From Scolanthus callimorphus (Eukaryota; Cnidaria; Anthozoa; Actiniaria; Edwardsiidae), in the NCBI GenBank assembly GCA_033964015.1, contig JAWWUD010000055.1, positions 697,001 through 761,000 of the forward strand: a stretch of 64,000 nt of DNA, written 5' to 3'. The position numbers were made by a program, and so were the translations under genes. The first letter of the stretch is position 1. Each line of letters begins with the position of its first letter. The notes under the pieces are model-generated. The model made no database searches. It had not been told where the DNA came from and was given only the letters and a program-made list of their open reading frames with translations. Shown here in pieces: positions 50,701-63,400 of this stretch.

Positions 50701-53240
50701 AACACACGCTGACACTGAGGGGAACGTGACGAGACTTCCATGTTAACTTATCGGTGGATTCAGGAGTATCATCAGACTTGAAGTAGGACTCAAAGTCAAA
50801 GGTGGCGTAGTAGGGAAAGTAGCGTAAGTGTTCGGGAATGTCGATCTCAGCATATTCTTCAATCAGGTCAAAGATGGTTCTGGGCGTCTTGTAAATACCT
50901 CCAGGGAACTCGTAATGGACCTGTCCATCGCATTTGACTTCATGGCGATGCAGTTTGTAGACATTCTTCCAGAGTTTACGGCAACGGGAACAGGCATAGG
51001 ATTTCGAGTACTTGGCCATGTCTTTGATGTAGGAGAAATGGTTTTCATGGAGGTTCAAGTACATTGTGGATGCGTGACTACGATGTGATCGATGAACGAG
51101 ATGGGCCACAACTTCAGGGTTGAGTGGAGTGTCTTGATCATCGGTGTCAGCAGCAATAGGTTCCAGGGAATAAACAAAGATATTGACTTCGAAAAGTTGT
51201 TCCAACTGGTCCAAGTCTTCCAACTTGACTCCGGGAAATTTCTTTTTGGGTCTTTCTTGAGTGGCGCGGTACCGTTCGTAATAGTGTTGCGTGTCTCTTT
51301 CCAAGTTTTTTAAAGTGCAGCCATTATGGAGGGCCAAGGCACGGAAGAAACAGAGGTTGTCTTCATAAGGTTTTCCCGTTTGCTCATTGCTTTCAAGAGG
51401 GCTCAGACCGCGGTTCTCGACCACGTAATGGGGAAGATTCTTGCCGCGTCCAATAGGATGATCTTTCAGTTTGGACACGTAGAAGGACACATTACAGATC
51501 TTGTCTACGACCCATTTGGAGTTAGGCCGTTGTTGGCGGACCCATTCCAAAATATCGAGGTTGCGTAGAGCTTCACGGGCTTGCTCTAAGTCGGCAGCAT
51601 TGGCGATCTGTAAGGGTCGGTCAAAGGTTTGATTGTTGTTACGGCTTGTGTAGTGGTATTGCAGTTCACCTGTTTCATTGTTACGGAGGAGGTAGCCAAA
51701 AGACAAGTTGAGTTTAAAGATGGTGGTCTGATCGTGGAAGATGCGGTCTAGGTAGGAGAGGAGATCTTCAAGGTTCAAGGTGGGAATGCGAAAATTGTAC
51801 CAATCTGAGAGTTTATTGTTTCGGGAAAAGCGGGTTCGGATACGATTCCAGTTGCGGTGGTATTCAGGTACCGAGCTAACGTCTGGAGGGATGGATATGG
51901 CATCCTCCTGCCAACTGGTAATTGCTCTGTCTGGTGGACTGACCTTTGCTTTCTTGGGTTGGGGATCTGAAATTACACAGCTGTGTCAACAAAAAACCCT
52001 CCATTACAATTAATATTCTCATAATAATGAGTTGGAGTTATTAAAGACTAATCCCTTAAAGAAAAGAACTTTAAAATTAGCATGAAAACCCATTCAACCA
52101 TGGAATAATGTTACTTACCTGAAGTATCTTGTAAAGGTCTCTTTTTCTCTTGTTTGTGAGTTTTGACATGAGCATTATACGGAGCTTTATTGTTGAATTC
52201 CTTCCCACACGTCTTGCATTTGAAGTGTTGTTCCTCAGCGCGTTTCTCGTGGATGGTTTTGATGTGTCGTTGTAAGTTGGTGTTTCGCCGGAAAGTCTTC
52301 TCGCACTTGGAGCAGGAGTAGTCCTTCTGATCCAAATGGGTTTTTTCGTGTCTCTGTAGATGCTGCTTTAGCAGGAATGACTTGTCACATGTTGTACAGT
52401 GGAAATTTTTTGGGTTGTCATGAATTTTTTGATGTCGCTTTAGATTTGAAGCTTTGTCGAATGATTTTCCACACGTCTCACACTGGTTTCTGACCCCTTT
52501 AGCAGGAGGATGGTTCTCTTCTCTTTTTCTTTTACCACCACCAACTTGAACCTTAAAAGTAATTAAAAAGGCGGGTTGGAATACACTCAGAGTTGTAGAA
52601 CTTCTATACTTATGTCATCTTTTATATGATCTACTTACTGGTTCGGAAAGAACAGGTTGGGGAGACTCATCGACCTTGGTTGAATCGAAAATATTCTTTT
52701 CTCCCTCCTCGACCGATAGCAACCTTTCTGTCGAGTTCTAAAAATCAACGATAGTAATGAGTAACCAGCAACGTGAAAATATTGAGAAGGTAAAACAAAA
52801 ACTTACTGAGAATAGGGGAGACACTTCGGTCGCTATCTCTTGGTAAGTATCAGGATTACGACGGCACTGTTCAAGAAGTCGTTCCACAGCTTCAGCTAAC
52901 TCTGGAATTTCTGGCTCGGGAAGAATCTCTTTTGTTGGATCGATGATTGGTGCAGCTATATCGTTCTTATCGTTGTCACTACAGCATACATAAACTTCTG
53001 GTAGAACTTCAACCTCCTCCAACGTAAAGGTATCGTAAATGTCAGTCTATACACAAAAAATAAGTCCATTAAATGTCAACTTCTACGAAGGAGAGTGAAA
53101 CAAATGGAGAAAAATAACAGAAGGTTACTAACCAAATTCAATTCAGGGTAAACAAATGGGTTTTCTACATCTTGCTGTTGAGTCAAAGCTAGAAGATTGG
53201 TTATGGCTTCTGTCATCTCTTGGTGGATGTCTTGATCCAT
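47730..53240 (-). CDS. polB: Polinton DNA polymerase B, seven exons, with C2H2 fingers and OTU-like domain
   Basis: Exons: 53240-53133, 53046-52807, 52737-52639, 52551-52119, 51966-49276, 49212-48548 and 48479-47730. All introns are GT-AG and the sum, 4,986 nt, is exactly 1,662 codons with stop. Exon 4 holds four C2H2 fingers (CETCGKSF, CTTCDKSF, CSKCEKTF, CKTCGKEF). Exon 5 has an OTU-like Cys site (DNLCFFRALALH) and a later NHFSYIKDM with a candidate His, exonuclease motifs (YATFDFESY; LGFNSGKYD), an acidic run at about 50410-50500, and polymerase motif A (GYDANALYLW). Across the exon 5/6 junction lies FHGCYWHGHPC, part of an endonuclease-like insert. Motif B (KLVGNSSYGK) spans exons 6/7 and motif C (MDTDSAYI) is in exon 7. 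No damage seen. The family is protein-primed. The start at 53240 is 17 bp inside the right terminal repeat. Confidence 0.93.
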
Positions 53241-53256
53241 CTTTCAACTTGCTGGC

Positions 53257-53577
53257 TGGAGTAGAATGAGGGACAGACTGCGGCGCTCAGCTTTTATTGA
53301 GTCCGAGAACAATAGCTTGCATCTTACTATTATCCTTCTATTGTCTCCGATAACAATAGGCTCATTACCACCAGGCTCACCCTCATGCTCACCCTCAAAA
53401 AAATAGTCTGTGACGTCATCCGGCTCACCCGCATGCTCACCCGTAGGCTCACCCTCAGGCTCACCCTCAAAAAAAAATAGTCTGTGACGTCATCCGGCTC
53501 ACCCGCATGCTCACCCGTAGGCTCACCCTCAGGCTCACCCTCAAAAAAAAGGGTAATTCGGCCCCTACTATACTACT
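53257..53577 (-). repeat. Polinton right terminal inverted repeat, 321 bp
   Basis: The reverse complement matches 39811-40131 base for base except position 53289, where the minus strand has T instead of C. That change turns codon 12 of the frame used by the PC4-like gene from CGA to TGA, so the mirrored copy encodes only an 11-codon peptide ending upstream of the polB ATG. It contains the same 12-bp and 72-74-bp repeats and two TGACGTCA octamers. Confidence 0.95.
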
Positions 53578-53583
53578 GTTGAA
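53578..53583. repeat. Target site duplication GTTGAA, right
   Basis: It is identical to 39805-39810 and directly follows the right terminal repeat. Confidence 0.95.
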
Positions 53584-53620
53584 TGATACAAATGAAGAGT
53601 GAGTTTGTGCATTATTACTG

Positions 53621-54515
53621 TTATAATAATATGGATGCAAAAATTTCTCGATTCTGATTGGTCGAGAGCAGTGCAATTACAAAAGTAATTTGCACTCCAA
53701 AAAAGTAATTGCACTCAAATGAGTGCAGGTATTTCATGAAGCTGATTGGCTAAATAAACAATGGATTTTGCTAACGAGCCAATCAAATGCGCGCTAGCTG
53801 TCACGCCACTCGATCTGTTTGAGCCTTGTCAACAAGATCGGAGATCGGCTCTGGATGTGGAAGGAGAAAATCGGTTCCTTTTCATGAAAATTATCTTCCG
53901 AAACTTGTGGAAATGAAAATGTGAATTCCTTATGGATTTGAGCAAGACTTGTTTAAGTTTTCATTCTTTGTTATGGAAGGATATGAAGGGAAATCTTCGT
54001 TGACTGCGAATCTAGCAGCGGGAAATGCCAGCGATGAAAATGAACTAGAAGTCCACAAGAACACATGCGATACGGACAGTTTTCCGGATCAAATTCCTGT
54101 CAATCTTGTTTGTTTAGCTGCTACAAGAAAGTTTACACAAGAGAAGACTTCAGGTATGTCTTCTGTGGAAGTTTACCTAGCTATGTTCACCTTTCTGGAC
54201 AATATTCTGCCCGTTTTTGGTGACCGAAAATGCACAAGCAACTAAGCTTTCAAAAGCAATTCAAACTGAAAGAAACCAACCAATTAATTAATTAATACAG
54301 CATCTCTTATGTTATTTTACCTTGGAATAAAGTTTATGATTGTCAAAACAGAATTCCACCTGCTTCTTGCATAAAATAAATTTGTTGTGTCAAGTATATT
54401 TATATCAAGTTAGGTTTCGTTAACATTGCTCGCTTGTCTCGCACACGTTCAGTGCATTTGTGGCCGCTGCAAATAAGGTCTTTCTCTGAAAGTTTTTGCA
54501 TCCATATTATTAATA
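53621..54515. mobile_element. Element of about 890 bp with short inverted termini
   Basis: TTATAATAATATGGATGCAAAAA at the left is mirrored by TTTTTGCATCCATATTATTAATAA at the right. The interior has a 98-residue plus-strand frame (53949-54245) that resembles nothing I know. The element begins 38 bp after the Polinton target duplication. Confidence 0.5.
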
Positions 54516-54690
54516 AGTAATCATACGACTATTCTCGTTCAATTTGGGAGTAATTACACTCGTGAGTTTTTCAAAAAGCTCAAATTGCACTAGCCCTAAC
54601 GGGCTCGTGCAATTTCGATACTTTTTGAAAAACTCACTTGCAATTAATCCCAAATTGAACTCGAAGTCGTATGATTACCTATACTTATTT
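54511..54690. mobile_element. Fold-back element of about 180 bp
   Basis: TAATCATACGACT...GTTCAATTTGGGAG and GAGTTTTTCAAAAAG are mirrored by CTTTTTGAAAAACTC and CCCAAATTGAACTCG...AGTCGTATGATTA. The hairpin tip is around AGCCCTAACGGGCT at 54592-54605. Confidence 0.7.
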
Positions 54691-54816
54691 GAGCGGATTT
54701 CACATGACTGTCGTGAAACCAATCGCGAAGTAATTACACTTATTCTGAATAAAACCTATAACAGTAATTACAAAGTAATTGCGAATTACTCACGACAGTC
54801 ATGTGAAATCTGCTCT
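54691..54816. mobile_element. MITE of about 126 bp
   Basis: GAGCGGATTTCACATGACTG is mirrored by CAGTCATGTGAAATCTGCTC at 54793-54814. A diverged relative with TTTTCACATGACTGTCATGA begins near 63107, and another piece (GACTGTCGTGAGTAATTCGC) is at about 39032. Confidence 0.7.
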
Positions 54817-57240
54817 ATCCCTTACAAAACAGAAATATATTTTGCATATATTCTTCATATATTCTGTTATATGTCACATATATGCTACATATATTTTGCT
54901 ACTGACATATATTCCACATACATTGGGCCACATATATGATGCATATATGCAAAAGGTAGGAGGAGATTTTAATGGGGGCATATATATGTCACTTATAAAA
55001 CACATATATGTCAGATGTAGGAAGATTTCTATAAGCATAAACAAGAGAAGTTTTAAAATTTCACATACTGTGGAATGAACGTGAACAGATGATTATGTGA
55101 AAATATATAGTTTTTTTTTAGAAAAAAAAAATGAACAAACTGCTTCTCGAATTATTTCTCGAAACTACTTCTATTTGATAGTAACATTCTATTCTGGCGT
55201 ATTATCTGATATAATCGCACATTTTGTTGATTTATTTAAAAAAACACGAAATTGCAAAGCGCCGGTTTTAACCCCTAACAAGTACGGCGGTCAATGCCAC
55301 CAGTGTGAACAGATGATTATTATTGTGATGATTATTTCTCGAAACCATTTTTTTTTTTGCTGTGATTTAAAAATAATTGTGATTTGTTTTAAAAACTAGA
55401 ATCTGCTAGAATCCTGCGCCGCATTTCAATAAACTATTAAAAAACTAAAATAGATGATAAGAGTGATATGCTCGAGCGGAACCTGGGCCGACTCCATCTC
55501 GCATCTGATTGGCTTCCATAAAGGCGCAATCAATTAAATTCGTTATATCGCTTGTGGCTCGTATTTCGTTAAACCTCAACACGGAATCAAGGTTGTTGGA
55601 GATCTCTTGAATACGGCATTATTTCTGGCAAATTTGATGCCCTGAAACATTCAGATGAACATCGTCCTAGTACATAATTGTTTTCTGGCGTTTTCTTGAG
55701 GGTACTACCGATGAAAGCAAGGTTACTTCTTTGTTTAGGTGAGTAACAGCGCGGGGCTATTGTGTCTGTGTTGTGCCGGGATAAACTACCACTAGAAGTC
55801 GCACTATGGGCCGTAATATTGCAAGAAAGAAACCATAATCTTTAAAATGCAGTTCGTTTATAAAATAAGACTGTTTATTTCACCTCATTTCAAGCATTGT
55901 ATTGATCGTATCCCTTCTTGCACGATCTGCGTATTACTCTCGAACCGGCGGCCTGATACTATAGTAATTATATAGTCAATGAACTGAAGCAAACCTTTGT
56001 TAACCTACTTTTAACCGGCCTTTTGTCCAATTAAGTTTACTTCTAACATTCAATAGACTAGTAACTAGAAAATTAGTTGCCTTTTGTCATGTTTATTGGG
56101 TATAAGAGTATGCTATATTGTTGTCGATAAACTCGCTATGTGTTATTGAACTCGCGTTCCGCATGAGCTTATATTACTTACGCTCGCAAATTCGATCATT
56201 TAAATGAACTGTCTTACCTTTCAACTGTGTTGAATATTACCCTTTAAAATGGGTAGTAAAAAGGGTTTGCCATATTCGATTGATAAATGCTACATTTGTA
56301 TTATTTCTGCTACCGCGATTTCCGCGCATCAGTTTATAATTATATGCGTGCTGTAGCTGATTTCGACACGCACAGCTCCAAAGAACTGACATTTCATGCG
56401 TTTCCGGTTTATAGAAAGTTTTATCTGTAAACCTCTGAGAACTAATCCGGCATCAGCTCATGATACTCTATATACCTAGAAACTAGTGTTTTCTTTTATT
56501 ATGTTTTATAAAGGAACGTCCTTGGAATATCACGCAACTACATGTCGCGGCTATGTTCTGGGTTTCAGTGGTGTGACAATTTAAACAATCGGGAACTAAT
56601 TGAATTTTTTTACATTAAAGTGATTTTCGACAGGTTCACCTATTAAAGGAAAACTGAAATGGCTGCGTTGCTCGGATTATTACAAAACCGTACAAAAACC
56701 GTGCAAATATCCATAGCTTTTTTTTCGCTCGAAAGTTACATTTTCCAAGTCGCAAGTCGCCCGGTCGCTGGATGTTGTGCAGGTTTTATAAATCTTTCTT
56801 ACACAGACTGGTAATGGTATCGCCCTTGCTCTTCAATAATTTGCTTCGCTTCTGTAGTGCAATTTTTATTTTTAACATGTTTAAAAGCTTTATTTAAATT
56901 TTCCTTGAATGAGGGGTTTAGAGTATAACTCTGATACGCAAATCATGTTGCTTAAGGGAAGAGCATGCAGCTCCGAGCACTTGTTGGAAGTGACTGCAAA
57001 AAACACACACATATATATAAAACATATATTCCAAGTATATGTGCCATATACGCAATATGTGAAATATATTTAACCTATGTGCCAAAATTGGGCCAAATTC
57101 CGATATGTGACATATCTTTTGCATATATGCCACATATAAATTTCGCATATATTTGACATATATGCGGTCATATATGTGACATATCTTTTGAAATATATTT
57201 GACATATGTATGCAAAATATATTTCTGTTTTGTAAGGGAT
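54817..57240. mobile_element. 2.4-kb element with AT-rich inverted termini
   Basis: ATCCCTTACAAAACAGAAAT followed by ATATTTTGCATATAT at the left is mirrored at 57205-57240. Near each end are irregular arrays of CATATAT and CATATGT motifs (54835-54960; 57020-57200). The interior has no transposase. On the plus strand near 55710 ATGAAAGCAAGG encodes MKARLLLCL followed at once by GTGAGT, which could be a signal-peptide first exon, but no next exon is identified. Confidence 0.6.
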
Positions 57241-57444
57241 TACCTGATTTACAACCAAATTTAATCCAGCATTACCCTGCACTCAGAGAATCCGATTGTG
57301 AAACTAAATGGCAAAGAAATTGGAACATTATAGATAAATGAAAATTACAAAGGAAAAGTATCTGCTACTAGCAGGATAAATTTCAGCACTCAGCCTAGAG
57401 TACTAGAGATACTAGCCTCTTACTAGTATCATGTTTACTCTATT

Positions 57445-60400
57445 TCAGTGGAAGTTGATGAAGGTTAGGCTGCACATGTTTACTCGAGGATTGACAAGAT
57501 CCTTGATGGTGGAGAGGAAATTCCCAGCATTTGCCAGAGATGACTTTCCTACAAGAGCTCCATATGCACCATGTTGATGACTGTCCATGACAATAATGTC
57601 ATTATCATGAGCAACAAAGCAAATTGTCATTGCATTTATTACAACAACTGCTGCAACATGACTCTCCTGCACAAACCTTTGCAGATTAAAGCAGACAGAT
57701 GCCTGAGGTACTTGTGGATTCTCACAAGAGAATGTTAAATCCAATGTTTCTTCTACTTCATAATTAAGGCCAGGGTGGCTTGTGGGGGTGCTTATACTTT
57801 TATTGAAGGAATCAGATATTGACTTCACTTTATGAAGTAGAGGACTAGTGCAGAATTGGCACAACCTGTCATTTCCTTGTAGGCAGGCATGATGAAAAGT
57901 GTTGCCACAAACAAGCCGATAAACTTGAGCTTCTGAGCAGCCACGTTTGTCACACCTAGCATTTGCTTTTGGGAATGTTGGCTCGGTAGATTGTTTCAAG
58001 TCCTTGTATGCCAGTGGGAGTGCTTTGGTGTCAATATCTTTATTAAATGTAGGAAGGTGAAATTTTGGCTGCCCTTTTGGCTTCCTGTTACTTCCCAATT
58101 CCCTTGGTAACTATAAAGGAAAGAAACAATTCAGATTTTTTAGATACAATTTTAATTAGCAAAAATCTTTATATGCTGTGTTTTGTCTTCCTTTCCTTTG
58201 ATGATTCTTGTGATCAAAATATTTCAGCTAAATTTATAGCATATAAATTTAAGTTAATGTGACAACCAGGAAGTGCTTTGCCCTCAAACAGGAAGTTAAT
58301 ATTTTCCCTGCACTGTTCTGCATTCGATCATAGTATTATCTCTGTTACATGTCTCTGTAACTAAATAGCTTGTTAAACAGAGACCCATTCATCAGGGCAA
58401 AGTCCACTTTGTGTTTGTTACATTACAGTACCTCTTTGTGTCATTCTACCAATCACAGGCTTACTTTGTAGCACTGTCAATCACTGACACAGTTTTCTAG
58501 CATTCCCTTACATATTTTGTTTCACTTCTGGACAAACTGATCGTCGATCACTAGATTTTACTCTGAATCCCTCCCTCCCTCCCACTTGTTACAAACTAAG
58601 CCTGTGCATTGATGCTATTTGTGAACATGGTAGGTTGTAAATAGTCCACTTGCTAGATACCTAGATGTAGTAAAATTGTTTTGTTGAATCTGATTGAATG
58701 AACATTGGTGCAATTTCCCAAGCTCAGCAGGAAGCTGCAATAAGACACTGGGGATAACACAAGTGATTACGAACATTGAAGTTGAACTGCTATACCAAAC
58801 CACAACAGTGGTTCTGTAATTATGAAAATGATTGTATTTTTCTGATTTAACTGATGTATGTTTTTACCATTGTACAAACTATTAAATACTGGGAAGGGGT
58901 GAAGTGCTCCTTACAGAACACTTTTTGGGCCCATAGACTCTCATGGGTTATATCTTTTCAACTGGGATTTTCTTGTGGCCTGGTTGCCATGGAAACATGA
59001 TCCCTGCTTTCTTGCGGTTGAGAGAATGATCACCTCTCATGGTCCGGGGGGATGCTTGGCCCCACTTAGGAAGCTTGCATAGGGATGGCTATTCCAGGGG
59101 GATGTCTGGCCCCCATATGGATTTTTGCCCTTATGATCATTGTTGCCATGGTAACTGGTTTTGCCAATATAACCCAAAATATCCAAAATTCATTAGGAGC
59201 ACTTTTCCCCCTTCCCCATTTCCCACATATCTGTCTCCTTATCTCTTCATGGGTTGGGAACATTAACTATGATTATAGGTGAAGGTATGATTTTGCCAAG
59301 AGGGAATTCAATAAAGGAACCCATTAACCCTCTGGAATTTCCAACACATTTACATTTAGTTATACAATGCTTTCAAGTGGCATTAAGCAAATTTAATAGA
59401 AATATTGTTTGCATTCTTATACTCAGGGCTCGAAATTGCAACTGATACAGTCACAAAAATGACCAAAACTGGTCACCATTTAAAGTAACAAAATGTCAAT
59501 TGGTTGTGAAATAGCAACTAGTTTTGTGTTTTGGTTTTCCTTCAACTATGCGACTAGAACTTCTTGTTCCATGACCACATTTACTAGGTACAAAATTGCA
59601 ACTGCTTTGTTAATTTCTTGCCCTGTATAACTGTTATATAAGTACAGCTATCTTGTACTTGCCTCTTTGGCTTTACCCAGGTTCTGAGCAGTTTTATTAA
59701 ATATTTGAAGTAGATTCTCAGCAAATAAACCAACAAGTTGACCAAAATTCCTGTGTGTTTCTCCCCTTGAGCATGGTCGGACAAATACTCTGTAGAATTC
59801 TGTTGTTGTTGACGATGAAGCCAAGGAAAGAGCAGCATCTCTTATTTCCTTTGCTTTAAAGTGTGGATGTATGTTGTTTCTAAGCAAGGAGTGCCATATT
59901 TGTACTTTCTGCTCGTTGATCAAAGTTAGCCATTTTCCCTTAAAATCATGGTATGCTGGGAAATTTAGTCGGTGGTGTTCAAGATCTCTTAACATCGAAA
60001 GAGTTGATCTGTCATAGTGATGGCGTTGCCAAATTATGAAGATAATTGCTAGTCTTGTCATGGTGTCCAAATAACTGTTCAAGTCTCGAGACCGAAAGAC
60101 ACAGTCATATTGAAAAAAGGTGAGTGGGAGGACCTCTTCCAGAAGATTGAATAGAAATATGTATTCTACATCTTTACACAGTCCAAATTTAGCCAGTACT
60201 TTTGCTCTGGTCAGCAGCCATGCACACATTGTGGCAGCAATTACATAATTTGCTCTGAATGGCTGGTAGTTCTGTATGGTAGTTCTGTATCCAAACACTT
60301 TTTGCTGTAGAGGGCATTGAAAAAGAAATGATAAATTGACACCACATCCTCTCTTATATTAAGGCCTACAAGGAAAGCTCCTTGTTTTGGGATTATGGGA

Positions 60401-63400
60401 TTGTAGGGCTCATCTGTTTGACAAATGAGTTTTTTTTTGTGTAAAACCATGTGGGCCAGTCCCCTGGCATGGGCAGGACATTTTTGGTTGTGAACTCTGT
60501 TAACATTGGACAGCATGATTGCATGTTTGTAGTCCTCCATATTCTTGAGATTTCCTTCAAACTCGTCCACCAATTTACATGTGTCTAGTTTATGGAGCTC
60601 TTCATGGGCTTAAGTCCTGTATATACCCTGTGAATCAAACAATGTTCAAAAGTAATGAGAACTACAGTAATGTCACAAGAGTATTGCCTAAACTATAAGT
60701 CAACTGGTAATATTGTTGTGTGGTTGTAATAGAAAATATCCCCCCCCCACAGATTATTTTAGAAAAGTATTGGAGAATTGGCAATTGATAATTGAAGCAT
60801 TATTAATTTGGAACCCATATGGTCTACCCACTCAAATAATGATGGTAACCTTACAAGTCTATAATTATAAGAATTCTCTGGAGAAAACTTGCCTACCTAA
60901 ACTCTTTAATCTGTTGCTGTATGGAGTGTGCCCTGAGGTTCTGACATGCCCTAGGGAGGGAGCTAAGGTAAGAATGCTGTTGTTGTCTTTGTCCTTTGAG
61001 CAGTAGTTCCTTCAGGTAGTCATACACTATCCCACCTCGACACATCTTTTCTTCTCCATCCACAAGTGCCGTACACTGCTATGAATCAGCTCTGCTGTGT
61101 TGGGATTTGAACTGCTTGTATGTTAGGCTGCACATCCAGAAGAGATGATACCATGTGTGTGGCAATAGAGTACTCAAGTGTGACGTCATAAATTTGAGAA
61201 AACTTGAATTTCCGATTTTAGTCCACGAATAATGAAAGACAAAGTGGAAAGAGAATCGGATGCAAAAAATGAGGCAAATCGGTTGAAACGCGACCAAGAT
61301 ATGGCCACCTGAATACATACTTTTCTTTATCAAATCACTGTATTTTGGACTGCGTTCAAAACCAAAAATACAGTGATTTCTTAAAGAAAATTATGTATTC
61401 AGGGGGCCATATCTCGGTCGCGTTTCAACCCATTTGCCTCAATTTTGGTGTGTAGCATTCATTTATTATGCTCTTTCCAAATCCAAGGACAAATATTGCT
61501 AAATTTGTTTTTTGTGACGTCATCACTTGACTACTCTATAGACAGCTTTTTATTCTCAGATAGCTGCACTATCTGAATGTTATGGAAGTCATCCACAAGA
61601 TACACTATGCACTGGTTTTCCTGATAATCAAAAATAAATTTACAAATTATTCTTTGTGAGGGATACATCCAAAGAATGCTTCAAACTATGATGACATACA
61701 TAGAACTACACTAACAGGAACTTTACATTGAAATCCCTTTGGAGGTGCCTTTCTAGGGTAGGTTGTCAAAATAATGTATAATATAGATGTATTGAATATT
61801 CAGCATACTACCATTTGCATCCATCCATGAAGTGTGACAATTTTTTCGCGAAGGTTTACTTTTCAAAGGAACACGTTTTGTAAAGAAGTTGTCACATTTC
61901 TCGCTTGCTGATTGGCTGCAGTTTTGACCGTTATTTTTCAGCCAATCAGAGAGTGAGAAACATGACTAGTTTTCAACAAAACATGCATGTTTGAAAAGTA
62001 AACCTTTGCAAAAAAATCGTCACACTTCATGGATGGACACAAATGGTAGTATTTTCCTAAGAACGCCTTTGCTTACCTGAATAGCCTTTGTGATCTCTAA
62101 TGTGAGTAGTTCTGGATACTTCTTTTGTTGATCCTTGTTGTAGCTGTCAATTGTCCTTGATGCACATGCAAGTCCCATGAGGAGTCCACTGTTCAAAGCT
62201 GATCTTGACAATCAATGTAGATGTAGGTAAAGACCAAGGTCTTTCTTTAGGGCACTTGTTTTCTGGGATCTAAAACAAAAGAAACATTTAGCACCTATCT
62301 TCATTTCATAAACAATCAGTTGTTGACATTTAAACTTGGTATGCCTTTTTACCTGAAGTATGCCATGATATGTAGTAAAGCTGCAACTCTTTGTTGTTGG
62401 AGCAGCTCTCTCTCCTGTGCAACCCTGCTGTCAGTATTGCAAATAGGACCAAGAAATCAAGTAGAAATGTATAGTTTTTGGACAATACACGTGTATCTTA
62501 TTACTGCGGACCTGTTAAAACTGTAGTAAGTTGGTAGCATGACCACTTGTGGCATCAGCCCCGCCCCCACCCTCTTTTCATAATTAACACCTATAGCGCT
62601 ATTCCCTGTTTATCAATATTGCCATTGTAATGCTAATTGTAATGCTAACCGTAGATTGAATAGCGCCCTTTGTTCTGTGAAGCAATAGATCTCTGGTTGG
62701 CATATTAATAACAATGGATGACGTCAGCGTGAACAGCGATATAGAGTGGATATTTAGTTTACGTTGCTCAGTTTTGCATGTACAGTAGTAGTACAGTATG
62801 TACTGTAAAATATATTTTCTTGGTAAGTTTGTGAGGGTCATGTGTTAGAAAACTCACTATTACCTTTGCAAATAATATTGTTTGACGTATTGCTTGATAT
62901 ACCTTAAAGTGATGTCAAATAGTCCTGGTGACCATTTGTTTGCGAAATTCCTTATTTCGACTGGATCATAAAGTGGCTTCCCCCTTTTTTTGTAGTGTTT
63001 GTTTAACGACCTCTGAAAATCTTCTACCATTTCATCAAATGATGCACCTGTAAGAAAAATAACATTCTATTTGACATTTGTTGACATGGTTTAGAGTAGT
63101 TTTCACATGACTGTCATGATTGTCAAATATGTAATCACTCTAAAAGATTTTATTTAAAATTAGTGTAATCACTTGGCAATTTGTTTACTACAGTCATGTT
63201 ATATGTGCTATTATTCTTAAGAACATGTTACTGTACTTGTTATAGAGGTGTTGAGGAGGCAGTTTCCAAAATAATAATATATGAAGGTTTTCTTTTGGAG
63301 ATGCATATGATTAGATTGAAACCAGAATGGCATTTAATTTGATGCCTTTGCTGGAGTGTAAAATTCATGTTATAATCATATGATATATCTGTATTGTCTC

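Larger units (their letters stand above)
39811..53577. mobile_element. Nearly intact Polinton/Maverick (lineage 1), 13,767 bp
   Basis: Defined by 321-bp inverted termini differing at one site and by a perfect 6-bp target duplication. It carries the full Polinton core: polB, rve integrase, packaging ATPase, adenain-like protease, minor and putative major capsid proteins. Two convergent gene sets meet near 45.4 kb. Near-identical termini indicate recent insertion. The protease stop and ATPase frameshift are the only lesions I found. Confidence 0.97.

Noticed and set aside
50151..51568. Plus-strand frames of 73-113 residues
   Set aside because: They are antisense shadows of polB exon 5, Phe/Leu-rich, without conserved motifs.
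53949..54245. 98-residue host gene
   Set aside because: It lies inside a short inverted-repeat element, with no splice partners and no recognisable family.
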